DNA of 64,000 bases from Pleionea litopenaei (GTDB taxonomy: Bacteria > Pseudomonadota > Gammaproteobacteria > Enterobacterales > Kangiellaceae), in the NCBI RefSeq assembly GCF_031198435.1, contig NZ_CP133548.1, positions 248,001-312,000 of the forward strand, given 5' to 3'. Positions within the stretch are counted from its first letter, which is position 1, and the number at the start of each line of letters is the position of its first letter. The notes under the pieces are model-generated. The model did no database searches, was not told where the DNA came from, and saw only the letters and a list, made by a program, of their open reading frames with translations. This document shows positions 35,276 through 44,423 of the stretch, piece by piece. A program made the translations under genes and the position numbers.

Positions 35276-35405
35276 TATTTTGTCAAAAAGTCGCAAATTT
35301 TCAATGAGTCTCCCCAATTTAGCAAAAAACTGAGCAAATCGATTTATATTTGCTAAATTTTAAAGAGTTTGGTGCGATGACGAAAATGATCTATTCGTCG
35401 TAGCG

Positions 35406-36317
35406 ATGTCTTTGGGCTATTTTGGGGATCTTCCTTTGAGTCATGAGATTAATGAGCAAGGCGTTCAAAAGAAAAGTCAAACAGGGCCTGATTTCCACGC
35501 ATTAGTCGCGACGATCAAGCGAGCGATCGATGATGGCCGCCTTCGTGTTCCTTCTTTCCCAGAAAACCTTGTAAAGCTGCGAGAAGCGCTCGATAAACCA
35601 GACTCTTCAATAAGAAATTTAGCTCAGCTCGCTCATACCGATCCGGTTTTAGCCAACCGTATTTTCGCCATAGCGCAATCTGCGGCTTATGGATTAAACA
35701 CAGAGCAGCAGTCGCTTTTAAAAGTAATGCAGCGCTTAGGCATGAATGTTATCCGTAGTACCATTTACAATCATTGTTTGGCGCAATTGTTTAATGATAA
35801 GCGGTTCAAGCGCGTTGAAAGCGTGGCAAACTTTGTCCGAAATCGAAGTCTAGAAATTGCCGGAATTGCTTACGCATTGTCTAAAAAGTATCGCATTGAA
35901 GACTCATCTTTGGCCTTGTTGTCAGGCTTATTTCACAACGTAGGTGCTTTGGTCATCTTAAGTTGGTTATCGCAAAGTCCGAGCCATAAGTTATCTGAAA
36001 AAGAACAGAAATCGCTGATCCTCTATGGCCAATACCAATTAGCCGGTCGAGTCCTCGAACGGTGGCGAATACCTGAAACATTGCGTCGCGTTATTATGGC
36101 TGGTGAAATGAGTGTTGAGACCCATGATCAGCAGAACATCTATGTGCATTTAATCAGTGTTGCGCGCTGGGTCAGTCGAATTTTGCGCAACCAAAAAACC
36201 ATTGAAGATCCGCCATTATCGTCACTGGCTTTATTTAATCTCGATGTTGATCAAGTACTACAAGACAAAGATGATTTACTCATGGAGATGATACGTATTA
36301 TTCAATTAATTCGTTAA
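35406..36317 (+). CDS. HDOD-domain signalling protein
   Basis: A 303-residue cytoplasmic protein. The HDOD core is recognisable from FPENLVKLREALDKPDSSIR, then LAQLAHTDPVLANRIFAIAQSA and the mid-domain LALLSGLFHNVGALVILSWL. HDOD proteins resemble HD phosphohydrolases without full catalytic residues and usually act in signalling, biofilm or chemotaxis regulation. It stands alone between the TolB-like gene and the convergent pckA terminator. Confidence 0.85.
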   Translation: MSLGYFGDLPLSHEINEQGVQKKSQTGPDFHALVATIKRAIDDGRLRVPSFPENLVKLREALDKPDSSIRNLAQLAHTDPVLANRIFAIAQSAAYGLNTEQQSLLKVMQRLGMNVIRSTIYNHCLAQLFNDKRFKRVESVANFVRNRSLEIAGIAYALSKKYRIEDSSLALLSGLFHNVGALVILSWLSQSPSHKLSEKEQKSLILYGQYQLAGRVLERWRIPETLRRVIMAGEMSVETHDQQNIYVHLISVARWVSRILRNQKTIEDPPLSSLALFNLDVDQVLQDKDDLLMEMIRIIQLIR

Positions 36318-36383
36318 ATGATGTACCAGAATTTTGTGTCCACTGGCTAAAGTGTTTAACCTGATGCTTTTAATGAGACCAAT

Positions 36384-36410
36384 AAAAAAAGGGGAGCAGA
36401 TGCTCCCCTT
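36384..36410 (-). terminator. terminator of pckA
   Basis: GGGGAGCA and TGCTCCCC form a strong stem. On the minus strand it is followed by a run of seven T. Confidence 0.88.
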
Positions 36411-36432
36411 TATCGAAAACTTTCGAAATTGA

Positions 36433-37974
36433 TTACAGCTTGGGACCTGCATTGACTATTGAGTCAGACACTTCGAATTTTTTAAAGTTTTCGATAAACA
36501 GTTTTGCAAGCTCTTGAGCTGTTTCGTCATAATTTTCTGGCTTTTCCCAAGTTGACTTAGGATCCAGAAGTTCTGGCGCTACACCTTCGACCGCAACCGG
36601 TGCTTGCAAATTGAGGAAAGGGATTTCTTGAGTTTCGACGTTGCGTAATGCACCTGTCTGAATCGCGTTGATAACCGCTCGAGTTGTTGGGATATCGAAA
36701 CGTTTGCCGCCGTCTCCGTAAGGACCGCCTGTCCATCCTGTATTCACTAGGTAAACTTTTGCGTCATTAGCGTCGATACGCTTCATCAAAAGCTCAGCAT
36801 AAACACCCGCAGGGCGAGGGAAGAAAGGTGCTCCGAAACAGGTTGAGAAAGTTGACTCGATGGCTGCTGTTGAGCCAATTTCTGTTGAACCAACTTTAGC
36901 CGTGTAACCACTTAAGAAGTGATAAGCCGCGGCTTCTTTACTAAGAATGGAAACCGGAGGAAGTACGCCTGTTAAGTCACAAGTTAAGAAAATAATGGCA
37001 TTTGGTTCACCGGCCGCATTCTCGTCAACTTTAAGTTCAATGTGATCGCGAGGATATCCTGCGCGTGAGTTTTGAGTTAGAGAAACATCGGTGTAGTCTG
37101 GCTCACCTTCGTCGTTCAGCACAACATTCTCAATGATGGTGCCGTGCTTGATGGCATTCCAAATGACAGGCTCGTTTTTCTCACTTAAATCGATGCACTT
37201 GGCATAACATCCACCTTCAATGTTGAAAACGGTGCCTTCACCCCAACCATGCTCATCGTCACCGATTAAGAAACGCTCTGGATCGGCTGATAACGTTGTT
37301 TTACCGGTACCTGAAAGTCCGAAGAACAAAGTAACGTCGCCTTTACCGTCAGTGTTTGCTGAGCAGTGCATTGGTAGTACGTCTTTAGCCGGAAGTAAGA
37401 AGTTTTGAACCGAGAACATGGCCTTTTTCATTTCACCAGCGTAGCGCATACCAGCGATGAGAACTTTACGCTGTTTGAAGTTGATGATCACACAACCATA
37501 ACTGTTGGTACCGTCGCGCTCTGGGTCACAACGGAAGCCCGCGGCGTTTAATATTTGCCACTCTGGGCGGTTGTCTTGGTTGTATTGCTCGACACGAATG
37601 AACAAGTTACGAGCAAAAAGGTTTTGCCAAGCGGTTTCGGTTTTTACATTGACCGGTAAGAAGTATTCATCGCCAGCACCAACATGCAATTTTGACTGAA
37701 AGTATTCTTCTTGAGTTTCTAAATGCGTTTCAACTCGATCCCAAAGAGCATTGAATTTGTCTTCGTCAAAAGGACGATTAACATTGCCCCAGTCGATGTC
37801 GTTTTCGGTGGTCTCTTCCTTAACAATGAATCGGTCGTTTGGTGAACGTCCGGTTCTTTCTCCAGTTTCTACAGCAAGGGCACCATTACTGGCAATCCGA
37901 CCCTCACCGCGCTCCACTGCTTTGGCTACTAGTTCATCAGTGGATAAATTTAAATGCACCTTAGCTTGTGACAT
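36433..37974 (-). CDS. pckA: phosphoenolpyruvate carboxykinase (ATP)
   Basis: Converts oxaloacetate and ATP to PEP and CO2, the entry to gluconeogenesis. The 513-residue sequence has the N-terminal [14 protein letters not shown], the kinase P-loop [17 protein letters not shown] with [12 protein letters not shown] directly after, and [13 protein letters not shown]. It is monocistronic with its own terminator. It is relevant to growth on acetate or hydroxybutyrate, whose genes lie 10–18 kb away. Confidence 0.97.
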   Translation of the reverse strand: MSQAKVHLNLSTDELVAKAVERGEGRIASNGALAVETGERTGRSPNDRFIVKEETTENDIDWGNVNRPFDEDKFNALWDRVETHLETQEEYFQSKLHVGAGDEYFLPVNVKTETAWQNLFARNLFIRVEQYNQDNRPEWQILNAAGFRCDPERDGTNSYGCVIINFKQRKVLIAGMRYAGEMKKAMFSVQNFLLPAKDVLPMHCSANTDGKGDVTLFFGLSGTGKTTLSADPERFLIGDDEHGWGEGTVFNIEGGCYAKCIDLSEKNEPVIWNAIKHGTIIENVVLNDEGEPDYTDVSLTQNSRAGYPRDHIELKVDENAAGEPNAIIFLTCDLTGVLPPVSILSKEAAAYHFLSGYTAKVGSTEIGSTAAIESTFSTCFGAPFFPRPAGVYAELLMKRIDANDAKVYLVNTGWTGGPYGDGGKRFDIPTTRAVINAIQTGALRNVETQEIPFLNLQAPVAVEGVAPELLDPKSTWEKPENYDETAQELAKLFIENFKKFEVSDSIVNAGPKL

Positions 37975-38545
37975 GTGACTACTTCCTCGGGCGATTAGAT
38001 TTCGATTAGGCTAAAAAGTGCGCGCGATTGTATCAGGTTAAAAAGTGTAAATCGAGATTTTTATGGGAAAAAAATGAAGAAAAACAGTGAGTTAAGTTAA
38101 CTTGTGTTGTAATTTACTTTCACATATCCAGCGTTTAACTGAATGAATATTGAGATTTATTTCGCCAAATAACCAGTGATTCTAAGTAGAAACAGTAGCT
38201 TAGTGGATCTTTAACGAATTTTTGATAAGCCGAAATGGTACTCTGATCCGTTGGTTATAGCGAAAAAGCTGTAATTTTATTACAAAAATGTTACTCAATG
38301 AGCTTTTTAGCGGGATGGCATATTCCCACTGAGTGATCTTTTGATGGGATTGGTAATTCTAGGTGTTGGCCATCAATTTATACTGCGATCGAATTATACG
38401 GCGATCGAATTATACGGAGATCGAAATGTTTGGCTGGTCGTCACAGATTAGTACCAAAGTACAGTTTAAAACCTATTGCGCATTGGCAGCGGCTTATTCA
38501 GAATGTAAGATCTTAGCTATTCGTCTTGTTGTATAGGACTGTTCG
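37975..38545. other. gene-free divergent promoter region with 16-bp repeats
   Basis: 571 bases without a gene lie between pckA and the LuxR-type regulator. The region is AT-rich. It contains GCGATCGAATTATACG twice in tandem plus a partial third copy (38385–38428). No RNA gene or operator is recognised. Confidence 0.5.
38385..38428. repeat. 16-bp tandem repeat, 2.6 copies
   Basis: GCGATCGAATTATACG occurs at 38385 and 38401, followed by a decayed third unit GAGATCGAAATG. It lies upstream of the response regulator. Confidence 0.85.
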
Positions 38546-39181
38546 ATGGAAGATTTGACTATTTTAGTGGCCGATGACCACCCATTGTTTCGCTCGGCGT
38601 TGGTTCAGACCTTATCGCTCCATCCCATGTCGATTCAAATCACCGAGTCAGAAAACTATCCCGACACGCTGTCTCGCTTACGCGAAAAAGACTTCGATAT
38701 CGCATTGATCGACCTTAATATGCCGGGCCAACAAGGCAAATTGCATTTAGCCGACATATGCCGTGAGTTTCCAGAGGTCGTCGTTGTGGTTATTTCTGGC
38801 CACGATGATCGGCAAACTCGTCGCGAAGTCAAAGCCCTCGGCGCGGCTGGCTTCATCACTAAGTCATCTTCTATGGAACAGCTTAACCAAGCGCTCAATG
38901 AAGTGCTCGAGCAGGGAGAGTTTTGGGATGAAGACGTTGATGACGGTGAATTAAAAGACGTGCATCTTGTAACGATCAGCAATATGACGCCGCAGCAGAA
39001 GCGGGTGTTGGCTATGATTGCTGACGGAAAGCTCAATAAGCAAATTGCGTTTGATTTGAATATACAAGAAACAACCATCAAGCAACATGTTTCTGCCATT
39101 CTTAAAAAGTTAAATGTTTATAACCGTACTCAAGCCGGGATCATTTATCAGCAGGTAACTGAGTCGCAAGTGTCGATTTAA
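38546..39181 (+). CDS. LuxR-family response regulator (CrbR/ErdR-like)
   Basis: A 211-residue two-component regulator. The receiver domain has the acidic pair in LVADDHPLFR, the phospho-acceptor Asp in ALIDLNMPG and the Lys in FITKSS. The C-terminal NarL/LuxR helix-turn-helix covers LNKQIAFDLNIQETTIKQHV. It is convergent with the large symporter–kinase gene, the usual CrbS/CrbR pairing that controls acetate activation in other gammaproteobacteria. That role here is inferred from arrangement. Confidence 0.88.
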   Translation: MEDLTILVADDHPLFRSALVQTLSLHPMSIQITESENYPDTLSRLREKDFDIALIDLNMPGQQGKLHLADICREFPEVVVVVISGHDDRQTRREVKALGAAGFITKSSSMEQLNQALNEVLEQGEFWDEDVDDGELKDVHLVTISNMTPQQKRVLAMIADGKLNKQIAFDLNIQETTIKQHVSAILKKLNVYNRTQAGIIYQQVTESQVSI

Positions 39182-39182
39182 C

Positions 39183-39224
39183 GGGATCGATTTAAAGGGA
39201 TCGATTTAAAGGGATCGATTTAAC
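39183..39224. repeat. 14-bp tandem repeat, three copies
   Basis: GGGATCGATTTAA(A/C) occurs at 39183, 39197 and 39211, directly after the response-regulator stop. The final codons (TCGATTTAAC) match the unit, so the array appears to have grown from the gene's 3' end. Confidence 0.9.
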
Positions 39225-39335
39225 GGTACCCATATCATCGTTATTCATGTTTCGATGTTGAGCGAACGAGCTTATCAATCTAACGAGCATACTAGAGCGT
39301 TGTTGGCCATTGAATAGGTTCCAGTCTTGAATGAA

Positions 39336-42300
39336 CTACAGCAATATTTTCTTCAACAAGGTTCTTAAACGAAAGGCTTTAACTGGCTTGTAGGCGATAG
39401 GAATATCGAGCTCAATTGCAGCCTGGCTAACTTCTTGGCTTCGGTCAGCGGTAATTAATACGGCTGGTACCCAATGGCTTTCGTGGATGGATTCAATGAC
39501 GTCTATGCCCCGTTCACCGTTATTGAGGTGGTAATCGACCAATAAAATATCAATGTTTAAGGCAGCGACCATTTCAATGGCTTCAATTTTTGATGACGCG
39601 ACATGTACTTTGAAACCCCATTGCTCTAACAACTGCTGCATGGCCATTTGAATAGACTCGTCGTTGTCGATGCAAAGAGCGACTTTATTATGAAACATGG
39701 ATTTTTCAGACAATTCTATCGTGTCTTGTTCATTATCCAGTGATACGCTTTGAAACCCTTGAGTCGGTAATGACAGTCCGAAACAGCTGCCTTTTCCCAG
39801 CTTTGAGTCTACTGTGATTGAATGTTCGAGTAATGTGGCACATCGTTGAACAATGGCTAACCCTAAGCCGTGACCGGGCGCCGAGGAGTGAGGATCGGCG
39901 CGCGTAAACTCTTCGAAGATGGCGGATAGGTTATCGGGAGCAATGCCAATGCCGTTATCTAATACTTGAATTTCGACGGAGTCTTGGCGACGCCGAGCAC
40001 CGAGTAACACTTTTCCTCCCTCACGAGTGTAGCGGATGGCATTACTTAGAAAATTTTGCAAAATGCGCTTTAGTAACTGACTGTCACTGCTCACCAAAGC
40101 CGTGGTTTTACTAACCCGTAACTGGATGTTTTTCTTTTTTGCGATGACTGAAAACTCAGCGGCAAGTTGATTAAACAGCTTTTGTAGCGGAAAAGAATCG
40201 ATGCGAGCTTCAATTACTCCTGCGTCCATTTTAGAGATGTCTAGTAGGTCACTGAGCAACTCATCGGCTGACAATAGCGATTTTTTAATCATCTTTAGTT
40301 GCTGCTCGATCGGCTTTTCAGTTTGCTGTTCGAGCAACGCCTGGGTAAACAGAGAAGCCGCGTTAATCGGTTGTAAAATATCGTGGCTGGCGGCGGCTAA
40401 AAAGCGGGTTTTACTTTGATTGGCTTCGTCAGCTTCGTGCTTGGCATGATCAAGTTCTTGATTAATTTCTAAAAGTTCATAAGTTCGCTGACTGACGCGT
40501 TCTTCTAAAGATGAGTTGATTTCTGCTAGCTCTTCTTGCTTCTGTCGCAGTTCAGTAATATCGATAAAAACCGTTACAAAGCCACCTCCTGGCATTGGGT
40601 TGCCTTGAACTTTTAAAACCTTGCCTTGATTATGTTTGCGCTCAAAGGTATGCGGCGCTGCATTTTTTAAGTAGTTAAGTCGTTTACGGACTTGGTGGGT
40701 TTGATCGCCTTCACCGAATAATCCTTGTTCTGCATTAAAGCGAATGAGATCTTCGATAGGACGGCCAACGGTAAGCAGATCGTCGGGGTAGTGGAACAAT
40801 TGTTGATATTGTTTGTTCCAAGCCACCAGCTTTAAATCTCGGTCGATTACGCTAATACCGTGGCTAATATTTTCCATGGCCGACTGCAGTAGCTCTCTGT
40901 TAAAGGTAAAGACCTGCGATGCTTCATCAACAATATCGACCACATCGTGCAATGGCATTTTCTTTTTGCCGGTAACGGTATCCATTACGATTTGCGCAGA
41001 TGATCCCCCAATGACTCGGCTTAACCGTTTTTGACACAGTTCAATATCTTTAACGGTGGCTATGGTCGAACTGAAGTATCGGCGAGAGTTATTGCCATAG
41101 TGTTGTTGAATAAACTCTTTATTCTTTTTTTCACCGATAAAACGCTCGCTCAGATTGAACAAATCTTTGAGCGTCACTTTGTTCTCAATAAAGATCTGTT
41201 CTTCATGTCCGGTGAGCTCTCTAGGTGCAACAAACTGCAGCGCTTGCAGTTTTTCACTGGCTGACGGCTTAACATTTAAAGAGACAAATATAAAGGTTAA
41301 CGTATTGAGCGCGAGCGACCAGAAGACTCCTAAGGTTAACGAATCAAATATTGAACCATTGAGCCAAAATCCTGGTGCTAGAAATTCAATACCAAACCAA
41401 GGCTCGTGCAATACGGATTGCTCTAAATAGCCTGATGTCGCTAAAGATGGAATGAGGAGTAAATATATCCAGGTTGCAATCCCGACCAGTAAGCCAGCGA
41501 TAACGCCTACTTTATTTCCTTGTTTCCAGTAAATAGCGCCAATAATAGAAGGTGCGAATTGTGCTACTAATGAAAACGACAATAAACCTATCGAGGCTAA
41601 CTCAAAGGCACTGGCAATGGTTCGATAATAGATAAAAGCGAGGAGCAGTAAACCAACGATAATGGCTCTTCTTATTCTTAATAGCCACTTTTGTAAATTC
41701 TGTGTGGGACTATTTTTCAACCACTTAAAATGAATCGCTAAGGGCAAAATGATATCGTTAGAGATCATGGTGCTGAGTACAACACTGACAATAATGATCA
41801 TACTCGTGGCCGCTGAAAAACCACCAATGTAGCCGATTAAGGCAAATAACTCAGAACCTTCACTGAGTGGAAAGGCCAGAATAAAAGTATCAGCCGATAC
41901 GCTTTCATGATTGAAATAAATTAAACCCGCGACAGCGATAGGAAGAATAAAAATATTAATGAGCAGTAAATAGCTACTGAATATCCACCGAGAACGCTTT
42001 ACGTCGTGCACGTCTTTATTCTCTACGACAAGTACGTGAAATTGTCTGGGTAAGCAGAAAATCGCGAGCAGACCAAGCAATGTATGAGTCCAAAAAAGCA
42101 TCGGAGAATAGTTTTGCTGCCAATTGGATTGAATCTTTGGAATACTTTGCGCTTTATCTAATACATCGCTAACGCCATCAAAAAAGTGATAACAAACATA
42201 AATACCCAGTGCAATAAATGCGATCAATTTGACGATCGACTCAAAAGCCACCGCATGTATGATTCCGGTTTGATGTTCCGTTGCATCAACGCGTCTGGTT

Positions 42301-42830
42301 CCAAAAACAATCGCAAATAAGGCCATTAATAGACTGATGTAGAGCGCTGCATCTTGATATAAGTTTTGTGTCGATGATTGGTGCAATACGCTTGGGGCTG
42401 TTAACAACGTATAAGAGGTTGTTAAAGCCTTTAATTGGAGCGCGATATAAGGAACTAAGGCGACCAAAGCAATAAAGGTGATAGTGCCAGCTAATCGCTG
42501 AGACTTTCCATATCGAGAAGAAATAAAGTCAGAGATTGACGTGATATTGTTATGTTGTCCGACGCTGACTAACTTACTTAAAAAACGCCAACCCAAAAAC
42601 ATTAATAAAATCGCGCCAACATAAGTTGGTGCAAAAAACCACCCCGTACTTGCTGCCTGTTGAATGGTGCCATAAAACGCCCAGCTGGTGCAAAAAATAG
42701 CAAGCGATAGAGAATATACCCAGGTATTGTGTTTGGCTGTGGTTTTACGGCGCTCAAAGATATAGGCAATCGCAAACAAAAGTGCGATGTAGATTAAAGA
42801 ACAAGCAATAATTAACCAGCTAGATATCAA
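39336..42830 (-). CDS. Na+/solute symporter-type hybrid sensor kinase (CrbS-like)
   Basis: The 1164-residue inner-membrane kinase starts with an SSS-family transporter domain (about residues 1–520, some 13 helices, for example LSLAIFCTSWAFYGTIQQAA). It continues with a PAS domain (ISHGISVIDRDLKLVAWNKQ), a coiled coil, HisKA with the phospho-His in FLAAASHDILQP (about 816), an ATPase domain (LQNFLSNAIRYTREGG; GLGLAIVQRC) and a C-terminal receiver with Asp in LLVDYHLNNG (about 1098). CrbS kinases link substrate uptake with acs expression; the domain order matches. It faces its probable partner at 38546. Confidence 0.9.
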   Translation of the reverse strand: MISSWLIIACSLIYIALLFAIAYIFERRKTTAKHNTWVYSLSLAIFCTSWAFYGTIQQAASTGWFFAPTYVGAILLMFLGWRFLSKLVSVGQHNNITSISDFISSRYGKSQRLAGTITFIALVALVPYIALQLKALTTSYTLLTAPSVLHQSSTQNLYQDAALYISLLMALFAIVFGTRRVDATEHQTGIIHAVAFESIVKLIAFIALGIYVCYHFFDGVSDVLDKAQSIPKIQSNWQQNYSPMLFWTHTLLGLLAIFCLPRQFHVLVVENKDVHDVKRSRWIFSSYLLLINIFILPIAVAGLIYFNHESVSADTFILAFPLSEGSELFALIGYIGGFSAATSMIIIVSVVLSTMISNDIILPLAIHFKWLKNSPTQNLQKWLLRIRRAIIVGLLLLAFIYYRTIASAFELASIGLLSFSLVAQFAPSIIGAIYWKQGNKVGVIAGLLVGIATWIYLLLIPSLATSGYLEQSVLHEPWFGIEFLAPGFWLNGSIFDSLTLGVFWSLALNTLTFIFVSLNVKPSASEKLQALQFVAPRELTGHEEQIFIENKVTLKDLFNLSERFIGEKKNKEFIQQHYGNNSRRYFSSTIATVKDIELCQKRLSRVIGGSSAQIVMDTVTGKKKMPLHDVVDIVDEASQVFTFNRELLQSAMENISHGISVIDRDLKLVAWNKQYQQLFHYPDDLLTVGRPIEDLIRFNAEQGLFGEGDQTHQVRKRLNYLKNAAPHTFERKHNQGKVLKVQGNPMPGGGFVTVFIDITELRQKQEELAEINSSLEERVSQRTYELLEINQELDHAKHEADEANQSKTRFLAAASHDILQPINAASLFTQALLEQQTEKPIEQQLKMIKKSLLSADELLSDLLDISKMDAGVIEARIDSFPLQKLFNQLAAEFSVIAKKKNIQLRVSKTTALVSSDSQLLKRILQNFLSNAIRYTREGGKVLLGARRRQDSVEIQVLDNGIGIAPDNLSAIFEEFTRADPHSSAPGHGLGLAIVQRCATLLEHSITVDSKLGKGSCFGLSLPTQGFQSVSLDNEQDTIELSEKSMFHNKVALCIDNDESIQMAMQQLLEQWGFKVHVASSKIEAIEMVAALNIDILLVDYHLNNGERGIDVIESIHESHWVPAVLITADRSQEVSQAAIELDIPIAYKPVKAFRLRTLLKKILL

Positions 42831-42878
42831 TGGACAGGCTCATCGTTTTGGCGAAATAAGAAGGCGTTAAACCGAATA

Positions 42879-42913
42879 AAAGGCGATAAGTTAAAAAAGA
42901 TTTCATCGCCTTT
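42879..42913 (-). terminator. terminator of the GntP permease gene
   Basis: AAAGGCGAT and ATCGCCTTT form the stem. On the minus strand the hairpin is followed by TTTTATT. Confidence 0.7.
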
Positions 42914-42973
42914 ATTGGTTAACTAACTTGGTCTTATAAGTTTTCTTTTCGTCGGTTTATTGATGTACTTAAC

Positions 42974-44269
42974 TTAAATAATAAATATTGCTAATGCAAG
43001 CGCTAAACCGAGAAGGGGCGTGATGACTGTGAGCGCTGCCATCGGCCCATAAGCAGCTTTGTGTGTTTCGCCACAAATAGCTCTAATGGTCGTGACTACA
43101 TAGCCATTGTGCGGTAGTGAGTCGAGCGCTCCAGACGAAATGGCGACAACGCGATGCAATTGTTCGGGGTTGACGCCCGCATCGATGTAATGGGGAGCAA
43201 GTACTGGCAGAGCGATGGCTTGTCCGCCAGAGGCAGAACCAGTAAGTCCAGCAATTGCGCTGACTGCCAGTGCCGCGCCGAGTAATTCATTGCCTGGAAT
43301 TGAGGTCATGGTTTCTACCGCCACTGCGAAGGCTGGAGAGGCTTTAGCTACGCTGCCAAAACCCACCACTGCGGCCGTGTTTCCAATGGCTAATAATGCG
43401 CCTGTGGTTCCCTCGCCAAGAGCATGATTTAAATTATGGACAAATTTTAAGTTAGTGATCCAAGCGGTAATGCTTCCGGCTAACAATGCGAGTATCAAGG
43501 CGTTTTGTTTCAGTGAGTCATGAAAGATAAACGAAACAATGAGTACGACTAATAAAGGTAACAAGCTTTTTGCTGGGTGTGGCAAACTCTTTTCTCGCTC
43601 TTTTGGATCGTGAGCTCGGGCGTCAAAACTTTCACCTCGAGCAAGGGCTCGTTTGATCATAAAGGTTAACCACCAATATCCGAACGCGGCCATGAATAAT
43701 GCGACGACCAAACTGACTTCCCATGCGGCAAGATGGTCGGTGCCTAGATATTTAATAGGGATCCAATTTTGAATTTCTGGTGAGCCGGCTGAAGTCATCG
43801 TAAAGGTGACCGAGCCAAATGCCATGGTCGCTGGAATGAATCGTCGCGGCAGGTTGCCTTCTCGAAACAACGCGAGTGCCATTGGGTAAACTGAAAAGGC
43901 AACCACGAATAAGCTGACGCCACCATAGGTCAAAATGGCACAAGATAAAACAATAGAGAGCGCCGCGTACTTTGCTCCAAGTTTTTCCACCAAATAGTGC
44001 GAGACGCTTTGCGCGCAGCCAGTGTCTTCCATGACTTTGCCAAATAGTGAGCCGAGTAAAAACATTAAAAACCAAGATTGAACAAAGCCAGCAAAGCCAC
44101 CCATATACTGATTGACGAAGGCTGTATCACTGAGACTTAGTAAGTCGAGTCCTCCGGTTAGCGCAACCACGAGTGCGCACAGAGGAGCAGCGATCAATAA
44201 ATTCATACCACGTATCGTTAATACAATGAGTAACAGCAGACCACCGATTAACCCAATCAGACTTAACAT
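42974..44269 (-). CDS. GntP-family permease
   Basis: A membrane protein of about 431 residues with about 12 helices. Family landmarks are LGSLFGKVMEDTGCAQSVSH, SAGSPEIQNWIP and ASGGQAIALPVLAPHYIDAG, then SSGALDSLPHNGYVVT. I chose ATG 44269 because AAGGAA sits six bases upstream; 44302 is the outer limit. GntP carriers move gluconate or short hydroxy-acids. The 3-hydroxybutyrate genes in the region and a shared promoter palindrome favour a hydroxybutyrate-type substrate, which is inference. Confidence 0.85.
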   Translation of the reverse strand: MLSLIGLIGGLLLLIVLTIRGMNLLIAAPLCALVVALTGGLDLLSLSDTAFVNQYMGGFAGFVQSWFLMFLLGSLFGKVMEDTGCAQSVSHYLVEKLGAKYAALSIVLSCAILTYGGVSLFVVAFSVYPMALALFREGNLPRRFIPATMAFGSVTFTMTSAGSPEIQNWIPIKYLGTDHLAAWEVSLVVALFMAAFGYWWLTFMIKRALARGESFDARAHDPKEREKSLPHPAKSLLPLLVVLIVSFIFHDSLKQNALILALLAGSITAWITNLKFVHNLNHALGEGTTGALLAIGNTAAVVGFGSVAKASPAFAVAVETMTSIPGNELLGAALAVSAIAGLTGSASGGQAIALPVLAPHYIDAGVNPEQLHRVVAISSGALDSLPHNGYVVTTIRAICGETHKAAYGPMAALTVITPLLGLALALAIFII

Positions 44270-44336
44270 TGAATTTCCTTGGATGTATGTTTCAATAGGC
44301 AACGGAGAGTCTGCTATAAGGCGGGTGTAAGTCCTA

Positions 44337-44350
44337 TAGTACTATGGTAC
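44337..44350. promoter_or_regulatory. palindromic operator candidate TAGTACTATGGTAC
   Basis: A near-perfect palindrome (GTACTATGGTAC) sits between the divergent GntP and TonB-receptor genes. Thirteen of its 14 bases are identical to 54318–54331 ahead of the 3-hydroxybutyrate dehydrogenase gene. I did not notice another copy in the window by eye. Confidence 0.55.
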
Positions 44351-44423
44351 TGATTCTTTCTTTAACTTGTTGCGGTAAGGTGGCGAGTATCCGTTAAACT
44401 AGGACTCGTAAAAGGTAAATAAT

